Assembly: GCF_016703145.1 (NCBI RefSeq)
Contig: NZ_JADJCO010000005.1
Coordinates: 868,001-932,000 of the forward strand
Reading direction: 5' to 3'
DNA length: 64,000 nucleotides
From: Ottowia sp.
Lineage (GTDB): Bacteria; Pseudomonadota; Gammaproteobacteria; Burkholderiales; Burkholderiaceae_C
The translations under genes were made by a program, and so were the position numbers. Below are positions 37,461-48,285 of the stretch, in pieces (position 1 is the first letter of the stretch; each line of letters begins with the position of its first letter). Below the pieces are notes generated by a model. That model was not told where the DNA came from, searched no databases, and worked only from the letters and a program-made list of their open reading frames with translations.

Positions 37461-38702
37461 TCAGCCCGGGCGCTTCATCTGGCAGCTGGTGGGCGTGCTG
37501 GCTATGTAGGGCTCCAGGTACTTGACGGGCGCAAACGTGAAGCCCGTGTCTTCCACGCTGTACTTGTTCTTGGCATCCACCTTCTGCCACTTGGAAATCC
37601 ACAGGCCCTGCTGCAGTTGGTGATCGGCCTTGCGCATCTCCGAATCGCCGTTGAAGCCCTTGAACTTCAGGCCCTCCAGCGCCGCAGCCACCTTGACGGG
37701 GTCGGTGGACTTGGCCTTCGCGACGGCGTTGCTCATGGCCACCAGCACGTTGTAGATCGAGAAGGTATAGAAATCCTCCTTGAATTTCGCCTTGAACCCG
37801 TTGGCCAGGTTACCCAGCACGCCGTCGTAGTTGGAGTGGTTGTAGGCGATCTGGTAGACCTCCAAATCCCTGCCCTGCGCCAGCGCCGTCGGCGTGCCGG
37901 ACACACCGGCGTAGTAGGCATAGATGGGAAGCTTCAGGCCCGCGTCGTTCATGGCCTTGATGAGCAGCGTGAAATCCTGCCCCCAGTTGCCCGTGACCAA
38001 CGAGTCGGCACCCGCCGCCTTGATCTTGGCCACATAGGGCGAGAAGTCCTTCACCTGGCCGAGCGGAATGTAGTCCTCCCCAACGACCTTGGCGGAGGGC
38101 TTGTTGCGCGCGATCCCTTCCTTGAAGAACTTGGCCACCTGCTGGCCATGTGAGTAGTTCTGGTTGAACAGGTAGATCTTTTGCGTGCCCGGCTGATCCT
38201 GCATGAAGCTGCTGAGCGCAGCCATCTTCATCGAGGTGTCGGCATCGAACCGGAAGTGCCAATAGGTGCACTTCTCGTTGGTCATGACCGGATCGACCGC
38301 CGAGTAGTTCAGATAGACGATCTCCTTGCCGGGATTGCGTTCGTTCTGCTTGGCCACCGCGTCTGCCAGCGGCACCCCGACGTTCGAGCCATTGCCCTGC
38401 GCGATGTAGCGGATGCCCTGGTCCATGGCCGCTTTCAGCAGGTTGATGGCTTCCGGCGGCGAACCCTTGCTGTCCATCGGCACGATTTCGAACTTCACCC
38501 CTGCCGGGTTGTCCGTGGCCGAGAGATTTTGAATGATGTATTGCCAGTTCTTGAGCTGGTTCTGCCCGACGTTGCCCAGGGGACCCGACAGACCCTCGAT
38601 CATGGCAATCTTGACCGTTTCGCCCTTCTGGGCGAAAGCACCGCCTGTGCACGCCAATGCTGCGCAGGCTGCCGCAAATTTGAGAGTAAAACGCATCTTC
38701 AT
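37461..38702 (-). CDS. livK: Branched-chain amino acid type ABC transporter substrate-binding protein LivK
   Basis: 413 aa with signal peptide MKMRFTLKFAAACAALACTG then GAFAQ. Periplasmic-binding fold type I: VKIAMIEGLSGPLGNVGQNQ, AMDQGIRYIAQGNGSNVG, QKIYLFNQNYSHGQQVAKFF, GADSLVTGNWGQDFTLLIKA. The substrate may be an amino acid or an aromatic/acyl acid, as the neighbouring acyl-CoA synthetase suggests. A 99-bp gap separates it from livH. Confidence 0.93.
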   Translation of the reverse strand: MKMRFTLKFAAACAALACTGGAFAQKGETVKIAMIEGLSGPLGNVGQNQLKNWQYIIQNLSATDNPAGVKFEIVPMDSKGSPPEAINLLKAAMDQGIRYIAQGNGSNVGVPLADAVAKQNERNPGKEIVYLNYSAVDPVMTNEKCTYWHFRFDADTSMKMAALSSFMQDQPGTQKIYLFNQNYSHGQQVAKFFKEGIARNKPSAKVVGEDYIPLGQVKDFSPYVAKIKAAGADSLVTGNWGQDFTLLIKAMNDAGLKLPIYAYYAGVSGTPTALAQGRDLEVYQIAYNHSNYDGVLGNLANGFKAKFKEDFYTFSIYNVLVAMSNAVAKAKSTDPVKVAAALEGLKFKGFNGDSEMRKADHQLQQGLWISKWQKVDAKNKYSVEDTGFTFAPVKYLEPYIASTPTSCQMKRPG

Positions 38703-38766
38703 CTCCTGGTTACATCACCGCGTGGCAGCGTACCCGCTTGTCAATGAATGTTGCACAGGGATTGCC

Positions 38767-40162
38767 CTAGCAGGCTGCTGAAATACTCTGCCGCTGGCAG
38801 CAGCGTTGTTCCTGGAAGCAGAGGCGGCGGCGCTGTTTTTCGCATACCGGTTTCTTTGCGTCGTCAATGCCAGGTGTTGCCGCGATTTGGCGCATTCAGA
38901 GCCTTTTTTGGCCGCGCTACGCATATTGCGCGCGCACCTGTCCCAGCGTGCGCATGCGCGTGAGGTTGTAGGCGCTCATCGTCAACACGAACTTCTGGTC
39001 CACGCGCTTGAGACCGCGCACCATCACCTGGCGCATGCGCCCGACCGTCTTGGCCCAGCCGAAGCCTTGCTCGATGAGCTTTCTCTTTTGCTGCGAGATG
39101 GCATAGCCCACGCTGGTGGCAATGGCCTCGGGCACCGCCGAGCTTCGGTTCGATGTGTTCCTCGCCACATGCGGCGTCACGCCCATCTCCAGGCAGGCAT
39201 CGATGAACTCGCGCGCGTCGTAGCCCTTGTCCGCGCCCAGTGTGATGTTGGTCGTCTCTTCTTCGGCCGCCTCGCAGCTCGCCTGGATCATGATCTTGGC
39301 CGCCTCGCGTTCGGCATGGCCATCGGCGATGGTGACCATGGCGTTGGCAATCAGGCCGTGGCGGTTGTCCGCCAGAGTGTGGCCCATGAAGCGCAGTTCG
39401 CTGGCGGTGTTGTTGCCCTTGCGAAACAGCCGTGCGTCTTCATCGGTGGTGGACTGGTGGGTCTTGTTGCTGCGCCGCTCGCCCTTGAAGTTGCCCGGGT
39501 TGGCATTCGAGTGGGCGCTTGAATCGGCGCTCGAGGCCGCACCGTCGTCCCCGCTGTCATCGCCACGCTTGCGCACGAAGCTCTTGTGGCCAGCCCAGGC
39601 CTGGATCAGCGTGCCATCGACACTGAAGTGCTCGCCCGACAGCAGGCCCTTGTCATGGGCGTCTTGCACGATCTGGCTGAACAATTCAATCACCGCATCG
39701 TGCTCGATCATTCGCTCACGGTTCTTGGTGAACACGGTGGGCACCCACACGGCATCGTCCATGGACAGGCCAATGACCCAGCGAAACAGCAGGTTGTATT
39801 GCGTCTGCTCCATCAACTGGCGCTCCGAGCGCACGCTGTACAGCACCTGGATGAGCATGGCGCGCAGCAGCTTCTCGGGGGCGATGCTGGGGCGACCGCC
39901 TTTGATGCTGGGCTCGTACATGCCGGCGAACAGCCCGTCCATTCTGGCCAGCGCCTGATTGACCATCGCGCGGATGGGGCGCAGCGGATGCTCTGCAGGC
40001 ACGAAGTCCTCCAGCTTGCGCAGCGTGAACAGGCTCTCGGTGAAGGTGTCGGGGCCACGCATGTTCAGACTCAGGTGTGCATCAGTGATCGGGACTACAG
40101 ATCTCAACGCCGCCCCAGATCCCGAGGCTGACGCTGGGGGAGGTATTTCAGCAGCCTGCTAG
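38767..40162. mobile_element. Complete IS5-type insertion sequence in a CTAG duplication
   Basis: Ends CAGGCTGCTGAAATAC (38771) and GTATTTCAGCAGCCTG (to 40158) are perfect inverted repeats. CTAG flanks both (38767-38770, 40159-40162). Length 1388 bp between duplications, with one transposase gene. The right CTAG is shared with the next element. Confidence 0.9.
38917..40107 (-). CDS. IS5-family transposase
   Basis: 396 aa; MRGPDTFTESLFTLRKLEDF at 40062 is an alternative start. DDE residues: Asp in EHFSVDGTLIQAWAGHKSF, Asp in TLGADKGYDAREF and Glu in QKRKLIEQGFGWAKTVGRMR. The N-terminal block HPLRPIRAMVNQALARMDGL and GRPSIAPEKLLRAMLIQVLY is characteristic. Intact and probably active. Confidence 0.93.
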   Translation of the reverse strand: MRSVVPITDAHLSLNMRGPDTFTESLFTLRKLEDFVPAEHPLRPIRAMVNQALARMDGLFAGMYEPSIKGGRPSIAPEKLLRAMLIQVLYSVRSERQLMEQTQYNLLFRWVIGLSMDDAVWVPTVFTKNRERMIEHDAVIELFSQIVQDAHDKGLLSGEHFSVDGTLIQAWAGHKSFVRKRGDDSGDDGAASSADSSAHSNANPGNFKGERRSNKTHQSTTDEDARLFRKGNNTASELRFMGHTLADNRHGLIANAMVTIADGHAEREAAKIMIQASCEAAEEETTNITLGADKGYDAREFIDACLEMGVTPHVARNTSNRSSAVPEAIATSVGYAISQQKRKLIEQGFGWAKTVGRMRQVMVRGLKRVDQKFVLTMSAYNLTRMRTLGQVRAQYA

Positions 40163-41651
40163 TCTTACTGTGTTACAAGCGTAGTCTTGCGTTTGCCCGC
40201 AGGCAGCACGGACACCTGGGCAGCGTCTTGAGCAAGGCTGCGGCGATACGCAGCCGCAAAGTCGTGATGGACGATGGGACGTGGCGCTGCGTGCGCGGGG
40301 CTGCCGCGAGGCTTGTAATGCGTGGGTAGGGCAGGTTCTTGGCTTCGTGCAGCGTTTTTTTTACCCGCACCCTCGGGATGGCGCAGTTGCTGGGCCGTCA
40401 GGAAGCCATAGGCGGCAATGCTCAGGCTGGCGTGGTGATGGAACCCCCGCCAGCCCCGGCCCTCGTAGTGCCCCAGTCCCAGCTCCTGCTTGAGATCCTG
40501 GTAGTCGCGCTCGATGCGCCAGCGCATCTTGGCCTCGTAGACCATGCGCTCAAGCAGCACATCCTCATCCAGCGTGGACAGCCAGTATTTCATTGGCTCC
40601 TTGTGGCCTTCTGGCCACTCGATGAGCAGCCACTCCTCGGGTCGCTGCTCGGTGCGCAGGTGCTCACGATGGGCCGCCCGCACGCGCACGCGGGCAAAGC
40701 GCGAGCGCAGCGTGAAGTTCGTGCCTTCTCGCCATTCGATGTTCTGCCATTGATCGGCTGCCAACCCGAAGGCCACTTCCTTGACCGACAGGGGCTGCTC
40801 GTGCCGGACGTCACCCCGCCGCAGCCGGGTGGGCACGTGGCCCCGGCCGCTGTACGGCTTGGGCGGCAGCGGCGCATGCCCGGGGGGCCACACCGTCACC
40901 TGGCCTGTCACGCCCACTGCGTACGCCAGACCCATCTGGCCGAGGCGCTCGCGAAACGCCGTGTCCACGCCGTAGCCAGCATCGGCCAGCACGCAGTGCC
41001 TGGGCGCACCCTGCGCCATCAGGTGCTCGATCTGCGCCAGCGCAATCGCCGGCTTGGTGGCGAACTCCAGGCCTTGCGGAACACCGGCCTTCTTGCGCCG
41101 CTGCGGGTCATCGGCCCACTCCTGGGGCAGGTACAGCTGACAGGCGACCGGCAGGCTGCCCGCCTGGCAGGCCAGACTGACGCTGACGGCCACCTGGCAG
41201 TTGTCCTGTTTGCCCAGCATGCCGCAGTACTGGCGGGCCACGCCCACCGAATGCCGGCCTTGCTTGGGAAAGCCGGTGTCGTCCACGATCCACCAGCCGC
41301 CATCGGAAAAATCCATCGCCGGCACCACCCATTGCGCCACGCGCAGCAGCATCTGCTCGTCCGACCAGGCCGAGTCGGCCACGAAGTGGTGCAACGACTG
41401 ATGGCGCGAGCGCGTGGCCGAGGGCGCCAGGTGCGCGGCCATCGGCTCCACGCTCTTGCGCTTGAGCGGGGCCATCAGCCCGGTGCAATACCCACGCAGT
41501 CCACCCTGCCGGTCGGCATGGCCCAGTCCCTCGCCCAGATGCGCCATGTAGCGCTCAAATTCCTGCAGATCCTTCATAAGGCTCACCTCCTGCTCGAAGA
41601 TGTGCGCATAATGCCTTGAATTTGTTCAAATTACTAACACAGTAAGACTAG
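40159..41651. mobile_element. Complete IS701-type insertion sequence in a CTAG duplication
   Basis: CTAGTCTTACTGTGTTA (40159-40175) and TAACACAGTAAGACTAG (41635-41651) are perfect inverted copies including the CTAG flanks. One intact transposase. It shares CTAG with both neighbouring elements. Confidence 0.9.
40165..41586 (-). CDS. IS701-family transposase
   Basis: 473 aa. DDE features: WWIVDDTGFPKQGRHSVGVA (first Asp), HCVLADAGYGVDTAFRERL (second Asp) and RWRIERDYQDLKQELGLGHY (Glu). HHFVADSAWSDEQMLLRVAQ near the N-terminus and GRGWRGFHHHASLSIAAYGF near the C-terminus are IS701 hallmarks. Intact. Confidence 0.93.
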   Translation of the reverse strand: MSLMKDLQEFERYMAHLGEGLGHADRQGGLRGYCTGLMAPLKRKSVEPMAAHLAPSATRSRHQSLHHFVADSAWSDEQMLLRVAQWVVPAMDFSDGGWWIVDDTGFPKQGRHSVGVARQYCGMLGKQDNCQVAVSVSLACQAGSLPVACQLYLPQEWADDPQRRKKAGVPQGLEFATKPAIALAQIEHLMAQGAPRHCVLADAGYGVDTAFRERLGQMGLAYAVGVTGQVTVWPPGHAPLPPKPYSGRGHVPTRLRRGDVRHEQPLSVKEVAFGLAADQWQNIEWREGTNFTLRSRFARVRVRAAHREHLRTEQRPEEWLLIEWPEGHKEPMKYWLSTLDEDVLLERMVYEAKMRWRIERDYQDLKQELGLGHYEGRGWRGFHHHASLSIAAYGFLTAQQLRHPEGAGKKNAARSQEPALPTHYKPRGSPAHAAPRPIVHHDFAAAYRRSLAQDAAQVSVLPAGKRKTTLVTQ

Positions 41652-42845
41652 TACATCAACACGCAAATTTCGGAACGAAATGCGTAGCGAGTTTCTGATC
41701 CGCATCCTGTCGAGTGAACCGCCATTCGATGGTTCGTCGCTGGTCGTTGCGCGCCTGCTGCCAAGCATCAACCTCGGATCGCAGCAGGTCGCGGTTGGGG
41801 ATTCGCCGGTCCAGGCATTGACGACTCAAGATGCCGATCTCGATCTCCGCCATGTTCAGCCAACTCGCGTGCTTGGGTGTGTGGTGGAACTGCACGCGAC
41901 GCAAGAGCCTTGCGGCCGCGCGCCGGCCCAGCACATCGTCGAAGCACTTTCTGAAGTGAGTGTTCAGGTTGTCCAGCACCAGATGAACACGGCGTGCCTG
42001 GGCGTATGCGCCGGTGAGAAGCTCGCCGATGAAGGCCACGAAGTCAACCTTGCCCCGGTGCGCGGTGACCGAGACGATGCGCTGGCCGGCCTTGGGTTCC
42101 ACGGCCACGAACAGATTGGTGGTGCCGTGGCGCTTGTACTCGTAGTCCTGTTTGAGCGGGCTGTGCGAGGCCATGGGCAGCGCCTCGCGACCGTGACCGA
42201 GGAGTTGCAAGCTCTTCTCGTCGATGCAGATCACGGGTTCGGCCTTGGACACCGGCCGCGCATACAGCTCGAGCAGGTTGTACATGCGCGCGCGGTACTC
42301 CTCGGTCAACGCCCCGATGCACCACATCAGTCGGCGCCAGGGCTTGAGGTCGTTTTTTTGAGCATGCGTCGCACGGTTTCCCGACTCACCGTGCCCAGAC
42401 CGGGCTCCTGGCGGGCAGCACGTTCGAGTTCGACCATCGTCCAGCGCTGCCGGCCCTTGGGAGGCGCCGAGCAGGCCAGTGCCGTCACCCGCGCTTGGGC
42501 GTCGGTGTCATACCGCGGAGGTCGACCCGAGCGCGCCACGTCGAACACCGCCAGGTCGACCCCACCTTGCAGATACGCCGCGCGGGTGCGCCACACGGCG
42601 GTGCGACCGATGCCCAGCACGGCCATGATCCGGGCCTCCGGGATGCCCCGATCCAGGCATGACAGCACATGAGCGCGATTGACCTCCCGCGAAGAATGAA
42701 CACCCTTGCTGCGAATTTCCTCGATGACCGAGCGATCCTCCTCGCTCAAGTGCAGTTCGGTCTGGCGCATGACAACTCCTTCGTGAGCCAAGTGGCAACG
42801 AATGGAGTCTATTCATGTTTCGTTAATTACGTGTCAATGTACTAG
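41648..42845. mobile_element. Complete IS630-type insertion sequence at CTAG (TA duplication)
   Basis: CTAGTACATCAACAC (41648-41662) and GTGTCAATGTACTAG (42831-42845) are imperfect inverted repeats (13 of 15). If TA is the duplicated target, as known for IS630, the element is GTACAT...ATGTAC inside C-TA-G on both sides. It contains two overlapping transposase frames. Confidence 0.85.
41656..42770 (-). CDS. IS630-family transposase expressed by -1 frameshift (orfA/orfB)
   Basis: orfA starts at ATG 42770 (MRQTELHLSEEDRSVIEEI; AAGGAG upstream) and carries the helix-turn-helix (ARIMAVLGIGRTAVWRTRAA), ending in RRMLKKTTSSPGAD. orfB holds the catalytic domain: ICIDEKSLQLLGH (first Asp), HLVLDNLNTHFRK (second Asp), HHTPKHASWLNMAEIEIGI (Glu). 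The change occurs at a run of seven A on the minus strand (42359-42353). Slipping -1 there gives LKKNDLKPWRRLMWCIGAL, matching normal IS630 proteins. So this looks like programmed frameshifting rather than decay. Confidence 0.88.
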
Positions 42846-42898
42846 CTCTCGTCGAGCGCTTTGGCCGGCGCGCCGTTCGGCGCCCGCCCAGGTGCCTT

Positions 42899-44539
42899 TC
42901 ACAGCCCCGGCAGCTTGTAGCCCGCCAGTTGCTCGCGCAGCTTGGCCTTGAGCATCTTGCCGGTGGCGCCGATGGGAATGGCGTCGACGAACACCACGTC
43001 GTCGGGCACCTGCCACTTGGCGATCTTGCCCTCGTAGAACGCCAGCAGTTCCTCGCGCGAGACGTCCGCGCCAGGCTTCGTGACCACCGCGACGATGGGG
43101 CGCTCGTCCCACTTCGGGTGCGGCATGCCGATGCACGCCGCCATGGCCACGGCGGGGTGCGCCATGGCGATGTTCTCGATCTCGATCGAGCTGATCCACT
43201 CGCCGCCGGACTTGATCACGTCCTTGCTGCGGTCGGTGATGAGCATGAAGCCGTCGGCGTCGATCGTGGCCACGTCGCCCGTGGGGAACCAGCCGCGACC
43301 CCGTTCGTCCGCCACAAGCGGGCTGCCGCTGCCCTTGTAGTAGCTGCCGACGATCCACGGCCCCTTGACCAGCAGATCACCGTAGGTCTTGCCGTCCCAG
43401 GGCAACTCCTTGCCGTCGCCATCGATGATCTTCATGTCCACGCCGAAGACCGCGCGGCCTTGCTTCAGGCGGATCGTCATCTGGTCCTCGGCCGACATCT
43501 CCAGATGCTTGTTCTTGAGCGTGCACACCGTGCCCAGCGGGCTCATTTCGGTCATGCCCCAGGCGTGCAGCACCTCGACGCCGTACTGGTCCTGGAACGC
43601 CGCGATCATCGCCGGCGGGCAGGCCGAGCCGCCGATCACCGTGCGCTTGAGCGTGGAGAACTTCAGCCCGCCCGCCTGCACGTGGCCCAGCAGCATCTGC
43701 CACACGGTGGGCACGCCGGCAGCGAAGGTGACGCCTTCGTTCTCCATCAGGTCATAGACCGACTTGCCGTCCAGCGCCGGGCCGGGGTAGACGATCTTGC
43801 AGCCCGTGAGCGCGGCCGAATACGGCAGCCCCCAGGCGTTGACGTGGAACATGGGCACCACCGGCAACACCGAGTCGCGTGCCGACAGGCCCATGGCGTC
43901 GGGCATCACGCCGGCGTAGGCGTGCAGCAGCGTGGAGCGATGGCTGTACAGCACCGCCTTGGGGTTGCCCGTGGTGCCGCTGGTGTAGCAGATGCTGGAG
44001 GCCGAGTTCTCATCGAAGTCGGGCCAGGCGTAGTCGCTGGACGCCGCGCCGACCCAGGCCTCATAGCTCACCAGGCCCGGAACGCCCGAATTCGCGGGCA
44101 GCTTGTCGGCGTCGCACAGCGCCACCCACTGCTTGACGGTGGGGCAATGGGCGTGCACGGCCTGCACCAGCGGCAGGAAGCTCATGTCGAAGCACAGCGC
44201 CTTGTCCTCGGCGTGGTTGACGATCCAGGCCACCTGGTCAGGGTGAAGGCGCGGATTGATGGTGTGCAGCACGCGGCCCGAGCCGCTGACGCCGAAGTAC
44301 AGCTCCATGTGGCGGTAGCCGTTCCAGGCGATCGTGGCCACGCGGTCGCTGGGTTGCAGGCCCAGGCCATCCAGCGCATTGGCCACCTGCCGGGACCGCC
44401 GCGCCAAGTCGCGGTAGGTGTAGCGGTGGATGTCACCCTCGACCCTGCGTGAGACGATCTCGCCGTCGCCGTGGTGGCGCTCGGCGAACTCGATCAGCGA
44501 CGAGATCAGTAGGGATTGGCTTTGCATCAGGCCCAACAT
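42899..44539 (-). CDS. Long-chain/medium-chain acyl-CoA synthetase (AMP-binding)
   Basis: 546 aa. AMP-binding motif SSICYTSGTTGNPKAVLYSH near 190, VPMFHVNAWGLPYSAALTGC, A5 LHAWGMTEMSPLGTV, A7 GWFPTGDVATIDADGFM, A8 RSKDVIKSGGEWISSIEIEN and A10 Lys in IGATGKMLKAKLREQL. It activates a carboxylic acid to its CoA thioester. Betaproteobacterial homologues often sit next to liv-type transporters. Here the three-IS nest separates it from livK, in the same direction. Confidence 0.9.
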   Translation of the reverse strand: MLGLMQSQSLLISSLIEFAERHHGDGEIVSRRVEGDIHRYTYRDLARRSRQVANALDGLGLQPSDRVATIAWNGYRHMELYFGVSGSGRVLHTINPRLHPDQVAWIVNHAEDKALCFDMSFLPLVQAVHAHCPTVKQWVALCDADKLPANSGVPGLVSYEAWVGAASSDYAWPDFDENSASSICYTSGTTGNPKAVLYSHRSTLLHAYAGVMPDAMGLSARDSVLPVVPMFHVNAWGLPYSAALTGCKIVYPGPALDGKSVYDLMENEGVTFAAGVPTVWQMLLGHVQAGGLKFSTLKRTVIGGSACPPAMIAAFQDQYGVEVLHAWGMTEMSPLGTVCTLKNKHLEMSAEDQMTIRLKQGRAVFGVDMKIIDGDGKELPWDGKTYGDLLVKGPWIVGSYYKGSGSPLVADERGRGWFPTGDVATIDADGFMLITDRSKDVIKSGGEWISSIEIENIAMAHPAVAMAACIGMPHPKWDERPIVAVVTKPGADVSREELLAFYEGKIAKWQVPDDVVFVDAIPIGATGKMLKAKLREQLAGYKLPGL

Positions 44540-44684
44540 GGGTGCTCCTTGGATTGGATCGTGAAAATCAGGAGTCGAATCCTAACCCTGCGATGCCCCG
44601 CCGACGCCCGTGGCAGCCACGTCCGGGGGTTGGGGTTTTCCCGCCCATCGGGCGTGGGGTTGGCCGCTGCCCGACAATCCACCC

Positions 44685-46141
<1,457 letters not shown>

Positions 46142-46145
<4 letters not shown>

Positions 46146-46552
46146 CCCACCCCATCCAGAAAACCGACGCCCAATGGCGCGCCCTGCTCGAAGCCAAGGG
46201 CGCCGAGCCCGTGGCCCACCAGGTCACGCGCCACGCCGCCACCGAGCGCCCCTTCACCGGCAAGTACGAGCAGCACTGGGCCGACGGCAGCTACCACTGC
46301 GTCTGCTGCGGCGCCAAGCTGTTCGAGTCCGGCACCAAGTTCGACGCCGGCTGCGGCTGGCCCAGCTTCTCGCAAGCGGCCGTGCCCGGCGCCATCGAGG
46401 AGCGGCGCGACGCCAGCCACGGCATGGTCCGCGTCGAGACCGTGTGCGCCCAGTGCGGCGCCCACCTGGGCCACGTGTTCGAGGACGGCCCGGCGCCCAC
46501 GGGCCTGCGCTACTGCATGAACTCCGCCTCGCTGGACTTCACCCCGCGATGA
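46142..46552 (+). CDS. msrB: Peptide-methionine (R)-S-oxide reductase MsrB
   Basis: 136 aa from ATG 46142, overlapping the selO stop (ATGA). Zinc-binding CxxC pairs in YHCVCCGAKLF and ETVCAQCGAHLGHVF; FDAGCGWPSFSQA and the catalytic Cys in LRYCMNSASLDF. It reduces methionine-R-sulfoxide. Coupling to selO places both in one oxidative-stress unit. Confidence 0.96.
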
Positions 46553-46562
46553 ACCGCCGCCC

Positions 46563-47111
46563 ATGAAGATCCTGCTCGACTTCCTCCCCATCCTGCTGTT
46601 CTTCGTCGCGTACAAGCTGCAGGGCATCTACGCCGCCACCGCCGTGCTGATGGCCGCCACCACGGTGCAGATGGCCATCATCTACTGGCTCGACAAGAAG
46701 CTCAGCACCATGCACAAGGCCACGCTGGCGCTGATCCTCATCTTCGGCGCGCTGACGCTGACGCTGCAGGACGACCGCTTCATCAAGTGGAAGCCCACCG
46801 TGCTCTACGGCGCCATGGCCGCCGCGCTGGCCGTGGCGCTGTGGCTGCTGCGCAAAAACGTCCTCAAGGCCATGCTGGGCGCCCAGATCGGCCTGCCCGA
46901 CGCCGCCTGGCACCGCCTGAACGTGGCCTGGATCGTCTACTGCGTGTTCATGGCCGTGCTCAACGGCTACGTGGCGGCGTATTTCTCCACCGACGCCTGG
47001 GCCAATTTCAAGCTGTGGGGCTACGTCTTCCCGGTGGTGTTCATCCTGGGCCAGGGCGTCTACGTGGCCCGGCACATGAACGACGCGCCCGCACCTGGAG
47101 GCTCCGAATGA
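46563..47111 (+). CDS. yciB: Inner-membrane protein YciB (septation/intracellular spread protein A)
   Basis: 182 aa, five to six membrane segments. MKILLDFLPILLFFVAYKLQ, the invariant start of YciB/IspA, then QDDRFIKWKPTVLYGAMAAA, NVAWIVYCVFMAVLNGYVAA and FKLWGYVFPVVFILGQGVYV. It is involved in envelope synthesis and division. Stop overlaps the bolA start. Confidence 0.95.
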   Translation: MKILLDFLPILLFFVAYKLQGIYAATAVLMAATTVQMAIIYWLDKKLSTMHKATLALILIFGALTLTLQDDRFIKWKPTVLYGAMAAALAVALWLLRKNVLKAMLGAQIGLPDAAWHRLNVAWIVYCVFMAVLNGYVAAYFSTDAWANFKLWGYVFPVVFILGQGVYVARHMNDAPAPGGSE

Positions 47112-47374
47112 GCACCGCCCTGGCCAACCAGATGGCCGAGCGCCTGCGCCAGCGCCTGCAGCCCAGCGCCCTGGAGGTCATCGACGAAAGCTGGCAGCAC
47201 GCCGGCCACGCTGGCGCCAATGACAGCGGTTTCGGCACTCATTTCCGGGTGCGCATCGCCGCGCCCGCCTTCGCCGGGCTGGGCCGCGTGGCGCGGCACC
47301 GGCTTGTGTATGATGCCCTGGATGACTTCATCGCCCGGCAGGGCGTGCATGCCCTGGCCATCGAAACGGGCTGA
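47108..47374 (+). CDS. BolA family protein
   Basis: 88 aa. ALANQMAERLRQRLQPSALE, then SGFGTHFRVRIAAPAFAGLG and RHRLVYDALDDFIARQGVHA, the class II KH-like BolA fold. BolA proteins work with monothiol glutaredoxins in Fe-S trafficking and in shape control. ATGA overlap with yciB; the parvulin gene follows 73 bp later. Confidence 0.92.
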   Translation: MSTALANQMAERLRQRLQPSALEVIDESWQHAGHAGANDSGFGTHFRVRIAAPAFAGLGRVARHRLVYDALDDFIARQGVHALAIETG

Positions 47375-47447
47375 AAATTCCGTCAAATCCCCGGTTTCCA
47401 CCCTTTCCTTCCCTCGTCCCGCGCGGGACTCACCCCCTAGTCTGACC

Positions 47448-48266
47448 ATGAAAAAACAGCTCCTGGCCGCGACCGCCGCGGCACTGCTGGCCGGTGCCGT
47501 CGCGCTGCCGGCCTTCGCCCAGAACGTCGCCATCGTCAACGGCAAGCCCGTGCCCAAGGCCCGCCTGGACGCACTGGAGGGCCAGATCCGGGCCCAGGCC
47601 GCCCGCACCGGCCAGCCCGTGCCGCCCGAGGTGCAAAGCCAGTTGCGCGAGGAAATCATCGCGCGCGAGATCTTCATGCAGGAGGCCCAACGCCGCGGCC
47701 TGGAAGCCTCGCCCGACTACCGCGCCAAGATGGAACTGGCACGCCAGAGCGTGCTGATCGGCGAGCTGTTCGCCGACTTCGAGGAGAACGCCGCCGTGAC
47801 CGACGAGGAAGCCAAGGCCGAGTACGACCGCATCGTCGGCGCCCAGGCCCCGGCGGCCGGCGCCCGGGAATACAAGGCGCGCCACATCCTGGTCGAGAAG
47901 GAAGACGATGCCAAGGCCGTCATCGCCCAGATCAAGAAGGGCGGCAAGTTCGAGGACATCGCCAAGAAGCAGTCCAAGGACCCCGGCTCCGGCGCGCAGG
48001 GCGGCGACCTGGGCTGGGCCAACCCGTCCGGCTACGTGCCCGAGTTCGCCAATGCCCTGGGCAAGCTGAACAAGGGCCAGATGACCGATGCGCCGGTCAA
48101 GTCGCAGTTCGGCTGGCACGTGATCCGCGTGGACGACGTGCGCGACGCCAAGGCGCCCGATGTGCCCAAGTTCGAGGACGTCAAGCCGCAACTGGTGCAG
48201 CAGATGCAGCAGCAAAAGCTGGCCAGGTTCCGGGAAGAGCTGCGGGCCAAGGCCAAGGTCGAGTAA
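47448..48266 (+). CDS. Periplasmic peptidyl-prolyl isomerase, parvulin type
   Basis: 272 aa from ATG 47448. Signal peptide MKKQLLAATAAALLAGAVAL-PAFAQ. A SurA-like N-terminal helical part (QLREEIIAREIFMQEAQRRG) precedes one parvulin domain: EYKARHILVEKEDDAKAVIA, GGKFEDIAKKQSKDPGSGAQ, GGDLGWANPSGYVPEFANAL, QFGWHVIRVDDVRD. It probably assists outer-membrane protein folding. The longer frame beginning at 47220 overlaps bolA and is rejected. Confidence 0.93.
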   Translation: MKKQLLAATAAALLAGAVALPAFAQNVAIVNGKPVPKARLDALEGQIRAQAARTGQPVPPEVQSQLREEIIAREIFMQEAQRRGLEASPDYRAKMELARQSVLIGELFADFEENAAVTDEEAKAEYDRIVGAQAPAAGAREYKARHILVEKEDDAKAVIAQIKKGGKFEDIAKKQSKDPGSGAQGGDLGWANPSGYVPEFANALGKLNKGQMTDAPVKSQFGWHVIRVDDVRDAKAPDVPKFEDVKPQLVQQMQQQKLARFREELRAKAKVE

Positions 48267-48285
48267 GCCGCTGCGCTTGCCCAAC

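Noticed and set aside
38917..42770. Reading the three adjacent ISs as one multi-gene transposon
   Set aside because: Each element has its own inverted repeats and CTAG borders, so they are separate insertions.
33087..42845. liv operon as a composite transposon
   Set aside because: IS material lies on both sides, but the two sides do not carry matching elements or shared ends.
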